DNA of 53,500 nucleotides, taken from the NCBI GenBank assembly GCA_009746045.1, contig RPFO01000156.1:918153-971652 (forward strand), read 5' to 3'. Positions 52,763-53,500 of this stretch are shown here, piece after piece. The stretch's first letter is position 1, and each line of letters begins with the position of its first letter. The notes beneath the pieces are model-generated. The model ran no database searches, was not told the origin of the DNA, and worked only from the letters and a program-made list of their open reading frames with translations. Made by a program: the position numbers and the translations under genes. Origin of the DNA: Mesostigma viride. Lineage: Eukaryota; Streptophyta; Mesostigmatophyceae; Mesostigmatales; Mesostigmataceae.

Positions 52763-53345
52763 TGTTACGCCCTGGCTCTACTCTATCCCAAACACCTCGC
52801 TTAACCTTACCTAAACTAGTGATCGAGGATGCACATACCTAGGAGTGAGGAGATATATTGGCTATAAGACCTAGGACGCGACGACTCTGCTCTCAATGCA
52901 TTCTATTATAATACGCCATATACCGAATAAAACCCTGAGGGAACTACGAAGGAAACAATACTACACTGCCATGACCCTAGCTAATATGTGCTAATTCATT
53001 AACACACGCCGGGTGCAATTCACGATCGAAGGACAACTGCTGCATAAATGATCGCCGACCTTCGTGTATGCTCGGGCCGACATCGACCCTTGCCTACAGG
53101 ACCAACGCATGTCCACAAGGTTCACACGGAGGATAAAAGGACCACTACTAAAGTACGCAGCGCGGCGCGACTGCACCGAACCACCATACTGTACAATTGC
53201 CACGTCACAAGGCCCGGTACCGACCGGCCAAAAGGTCCTAACTACACGTAAGCCTAGGAAAGTCAGCGAACTGTTCCGGAATGGCTGAGGCAACAAAGGA
53301 CCTAATTTACGTCCGTAACAACAACAAAAGTTACACGACGTAACA
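52763..53345 (-). repeat. Gypsy 5' LTR, intact, 583 bp
   Basis: Ends TGTTACG...CGTAACA. Serves as the uninterrupted reference for the split 3' LTR. Confidence 0.95.
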
Positions 53346-53500
53346 CCGCCCCCGCCCCCGCCCCCGCCCCCGCCCCCGCCCCCGCCCCGCCCCGCCCCCG
53401 CCCCCGCCCCCGCCCCCGCCCCCGCCCCCGCCCCCGCCCCCGCCCCCGCCCCCGCCCCCGCCCCCGCCCCCGCCCACGCCCACGCCCACGCCCCCGCCCA
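53346..53500. repeat. (CCCCCG)n minisatellite, right part
   Basis: Continues the array split by the gypsy insertion and runs off the window. Units at the end revert to CCCACG, as in the left part. Confidence 0.95.

Larger units (their letters stand above)
24200..53345 (-). mobile_element. Ty3/gypsy LTR retrotransposon hosting nested insertions, 29.1 kb in total
   Basis: LTRs with ends TGTTACG...CGTAACA at 24200-33178 (split by the 8.4-kb element) and 52763-53345. The 5-bp TSD is CCGCC (24195-24199 and 53346-53350). On the minus strand a primer site TGGTATCGGAG (52761-52751) follows one base after the 5' LTR, close to the initiator-Met site. A G-rich purine tract precedes the 3' LTR (33190-33179). 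Minus-strand order: ORF1, gag, protease, RT start, RNase H end, integrase. Six insertions interrupt it. About 8.7 kb remains once they are subtracted. Confidence 0.93.

Overview
The window is eukaryotic nuclear DNA dominated by repeats and transposable elements. Support comes from spliced coding pieces with GT-AG borders and matched phases, LTR retrotransposons with target-site duplications (TSDs), 5'-truncated LINE tails, fold-back elements, and many micro-, mini- and satellite arrays. The GC-rich exons, dense simple repeats and an ICP55/XPNPEP3-type aminopeptidase P would suit a microalga or other protist, perhaps of the green lineage, but nothing here fixes the species. There are no prokaryotic operons, rRNA genes or CRISPR arrays.

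Layout, 1-13.5 kb: a 242-bp tandem repeat (1-484); an unassigned GC-rich stretch with one TATA-like box; a 227/230-bp alternating palindromic tandem repeat (2.5-3.5 kb); a (GCCT)n tract; a minus-strand repeat-protein ORF split by a 212-bp fold-back element (6372-6990); a minus-strand two-exon coiled-coil gene (7082-8024); a 207-bp tandem repeat holding a 533-bp DNA element (8560-9855); and two phase-matched exons of an aminopeptidase P N-terminal domain (11867-12822) whose introns hold tandem repeats.

13.5-22 kb: a complete Ty1/copia-type LTR retrotransposon (13509-21939, plus strand). Its LTRs are about 99% alike and it has a CCTCT TSD. It has an extra leader ORF, a frameshifted gag with a CCHC knuckle, and a pol in which a retropepsin-like domain lies between integrase and reverse transcriptase. 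The usual copia order is protease-integrase-RT. A 50-bp minisatellite and one orphan ankyrin-repeat exon follow.

24.2-53.3 kb: one nested stack of 29,146 bp inside a (CCCNCG)n minisatellite, which resumes at 53346. The host is a minus-strand Ty3/gypsy element with a CCGCC TSD and an initiator-Met-like primer site. Into it have gone an 8.4-kb DNA element with mirrored satellite arms (24557-32956), a hAT-like element with 8-bp TSD (35507-39186), a LINE tail (40159-40548), two related ~2.25-kb elements (40753-42982 and 44204-46475) and a 3.4-kb TTAA-flanked element (47957-51379). Removing them in thought leaves about 8.7 kb of gypsy sequence, which also lacks its RT core and the middle of its pol. 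The 8.4-kb element carries an 881-bp palindrome made of three fold-back copies from the same structural family as the 6.5-kb insertion.

The cellular genes here are fragments around which mobile DNA has accumulated. The most unusual items are the copia domain order, the hairpin-of-hairpins fold-back family, the mirror-built 8.4-kb element, and coding-like modules shared between unrelated-looking nested elements.
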